Part shown: one piece after another, positions 12,667 to 13,322 of the stretch
Position numbering within the stretch: the stretch's first letter is position 1
Layout: each line of letters opens with the position of its first letter
From: Candidatus Dojkabacteria bacterium S2_J21
GTDB lineage: Bacteria; Patescibacteria; Dojkabacteria; SC72
Direction of reading: 5' to 3'
Length of the DNA stretch: 13,322 bases
Assembly (NCBI GenBank): GCA_019248085.1
Contig: JAEHHF010000012.1
Span: forward strand, 1 to 13,322
Notes under the pieces: generated by a model
Seen by the model: the letters and a program-made list of their open reading frames with translations, nothing else
Databases searched by the model: none
Told to the model about the DNA's origin: nothing
Position numbers and translations under genes: made by a program

Positions 12667-12894
12667 ATGTCAAAAGAATGTATCATTTGTTCAAAATCTA
12701 CGATAGCAGGTCGAAGTATCCAACACAAGCACTCAGTGGGTTGGAGATATAAGGCACCACGATCTATCAGACAATTCAAACCAAATCTCAGAAGTGTTGA
12801 TTTGGAGATTGATGGCAAAGAAGCTAACGTAAAGATATGTATGAAGTGTTACAAAAAATTGAGAAAAGAAGCTGACGAGAAAGAATCAGCTTAA
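12667..12894 (+). CDS. rpmB: 50S ribosomal protein L28, zinc-binding form
   Basis: A 75-residue protein. The frame is open further upstream to 12628, but that part overlaps the promoter. The ATG at 12667 is therefore the start (MSKECIICSKSTIAGRSIQH). Two CxxC pairs (C5/C8 and C58/C61) form a zinc site, and the central basic block with FKPNLRSVDLEIDGK binds 23S rRNA as in other L28 proteins. The C-terminus is lysine- and glutamate-rich. No Shine-Dalgarno can fit in the predicted leader, so initiation is probably leaderless. It is monocistronic with its own terminator. Confidence 0.95.
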   Translation: MSKECIICSKSTIAGRSIQHKHSVGWRYKAPRSIRQFKPNLRSVDLEIDGKEANVKICMKCYKKLRKEADEKESA

Positions 12895-12926
12895 TAAATA
12901 ACTTCATTTAGTGGAAAAAATAATAC

Positions 12927-12948
12927 GGGCAATTGGCCCCTTTTTTTT
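12927..12948 (+). terminator. Intrinsic terminator of rpmB
   Basis: GGGC, loop AATTG, GCCC, then C and eight T, 32 bases past the rpmB stop. An A-run upstream (12915-12920) can extend the stem into the T-tract. Confidence 0.82.
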
Positions 12949-13019
12949 CATATAATAAGTTCACTTGTTGCACTCGTCATCTCCTTTTTTAAATGATAGA
13001 ATCAATGAATATCTAGTTG

Positions 13020-13025
13020 TATACT
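13020..13025 (+). promoter_or_regulatory. Possible -10 box of mreB
   Basis: TATACT with only 8 bases to the ATG at 13034. No good -35 was found at 16-18 bases upstream. If real, mreB is also nearly leaderless. Weak evidence. Confidence 0.3.
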
Positions 13026-13033
13026 ATCAGTCT

Positions 13034-13322
13034 ATGAAAATATTTGATTCAATATGGGAATTGCTAACATATGACCTTGGGATTGACTTAGGCACTGCCA
13101 ATACAATGGTATATATGCGTAACCACGGTATTGTTGTATCCGAGCCTTCTGTTGTCGCTATCGACAAACGAACTAAAACAGTACTTGCAGTGGGTAAAGA
13201 AGCAAGGCAGATGATTGGAAGAACCCCTGCAAATATTGCCGCGATAAGGCCATTAAAAAGTGGTGTAATCTCAGATTTTGATACAACCCAGGCTATGATT
13301 CATCATTTCATACACCGAGCAC
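13034..13322 (+). CDS. mreB: Rod-shape-determining protein MreB, N-terminal part
   Basis: The first 96 residues are in the window, and the gene runs off the right edge. It starts with an amphipathic membrane-binding helix ([14 protein letters not shown]), followed by the actin-fold phosphate-1 motif [18 protein letters not shown] (15-32), then [11 protein letters not shown] and [16 protein letters not shown], and [13 protein letters not shown]. These are hallmark MreB blocks. It polymerises under the membrane and guides sidewall peptidoglycan synthesis, so the cell is probably rod-shaped and walled. The ATG has no Shine-Dalgarno. Confidence 0.97.
   Translation, partial: MKIFDSIWELLTYDLGIDLGTANTMVYMRNHGIVVSEPSVVAIDKRTKTVLAVGKEARQMIGRTPANIAAIRPLKSGVISDFDTTQAMIHHFIHRA

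Noticed and set aside
1..13322. CRISPR array, insertion sequence or prophage
   Set aside because: No regularly spaced repeats, transposase or phage genes were seen. The only long repeats are the partial copies at 1-109.

Overview
The window is compact, AT-rich bacterial DNA. Ribosomal-protein genes, partly CCA-encoding tRNAs, very short intergenic gaps and small orphan genes suggest a reduced-genome lineage such as the candidate phyla radiation (Patescibacteria). That assignment is an inference from gene content and style, not from a marker-gene comparison. Stop codons TAA, TAG and TGA all appear to be used normally.

Layout, left to right. (1) Bases 1-5118, minus strand: a tightly packed operon, read from right to left. 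It encodes a seven-helix membrane protein, a fused glutamate-ligase-like ATP-grasp/retropepsin-like protein, two cyanophycin-synthetase-like ATP-grasp ligases, and the start of a possible fourth ATP-grasp protein. The fourth is cut by a rearranged junction made of a 74-bp direct copy and a 36-bp inverted copy of the end of the retropepsin-like coding region. (2) Bases 5203-5554, plus strand: a small Nfu/NifU N-domain-like gene with its own promoter and a large hairpin behind it. (3) Bases 5571-6823, minus: rplJ-rplL with a terminator and an L10-leader-like RNA. (4) Bases 6876-7986, minus: two orphan genes with their own promoters and a large hairpin between them. They separate rplJL from rplKA, which are adjacent in most bacteria. 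(5) Bases 8000-10340, minus: rpmG, tRNA-Trp, secE, nusG, rplK, rplA as one unit with a strong promoter and a GCAA-loop terminator. (6) Bases 10349-10562, plus: an unlisted 43-residue membrane peptide gene divergent from rpmG. (7) Bases 10595-11943, minus: tRNA-Thr(GGT), a membrane protein, tRNA-Tyr, tRNA-Thr(TGT), and a structured small RNA of about 170 nt that resembles 6S RNA. (8) Bases 11970-13322: a site-2-type metalloprotease (minus) divergent from rpmB (plus), then the start of mreB (plus).

Regions 3, 5 and 8 are housekeeping: translation, transcription-translation coupling, protein export and cell shape. Region 1 is the accessory system. Several carboxylate-amine ligases, a peptidase domain and a polytopic membrane protein encoded together suggest synthesis and trimming of a peptide-like or poly-amino-acid modification at or near the membrane. 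The substrate cannot be read from sequence. A recurring pattern is that housekeeping and ATP-grasp genes have no Shine-Dalgarno sequence, and rpmB and the protease look nearly leaderless, while the four small orphan genes each have a clear purine-rich one.
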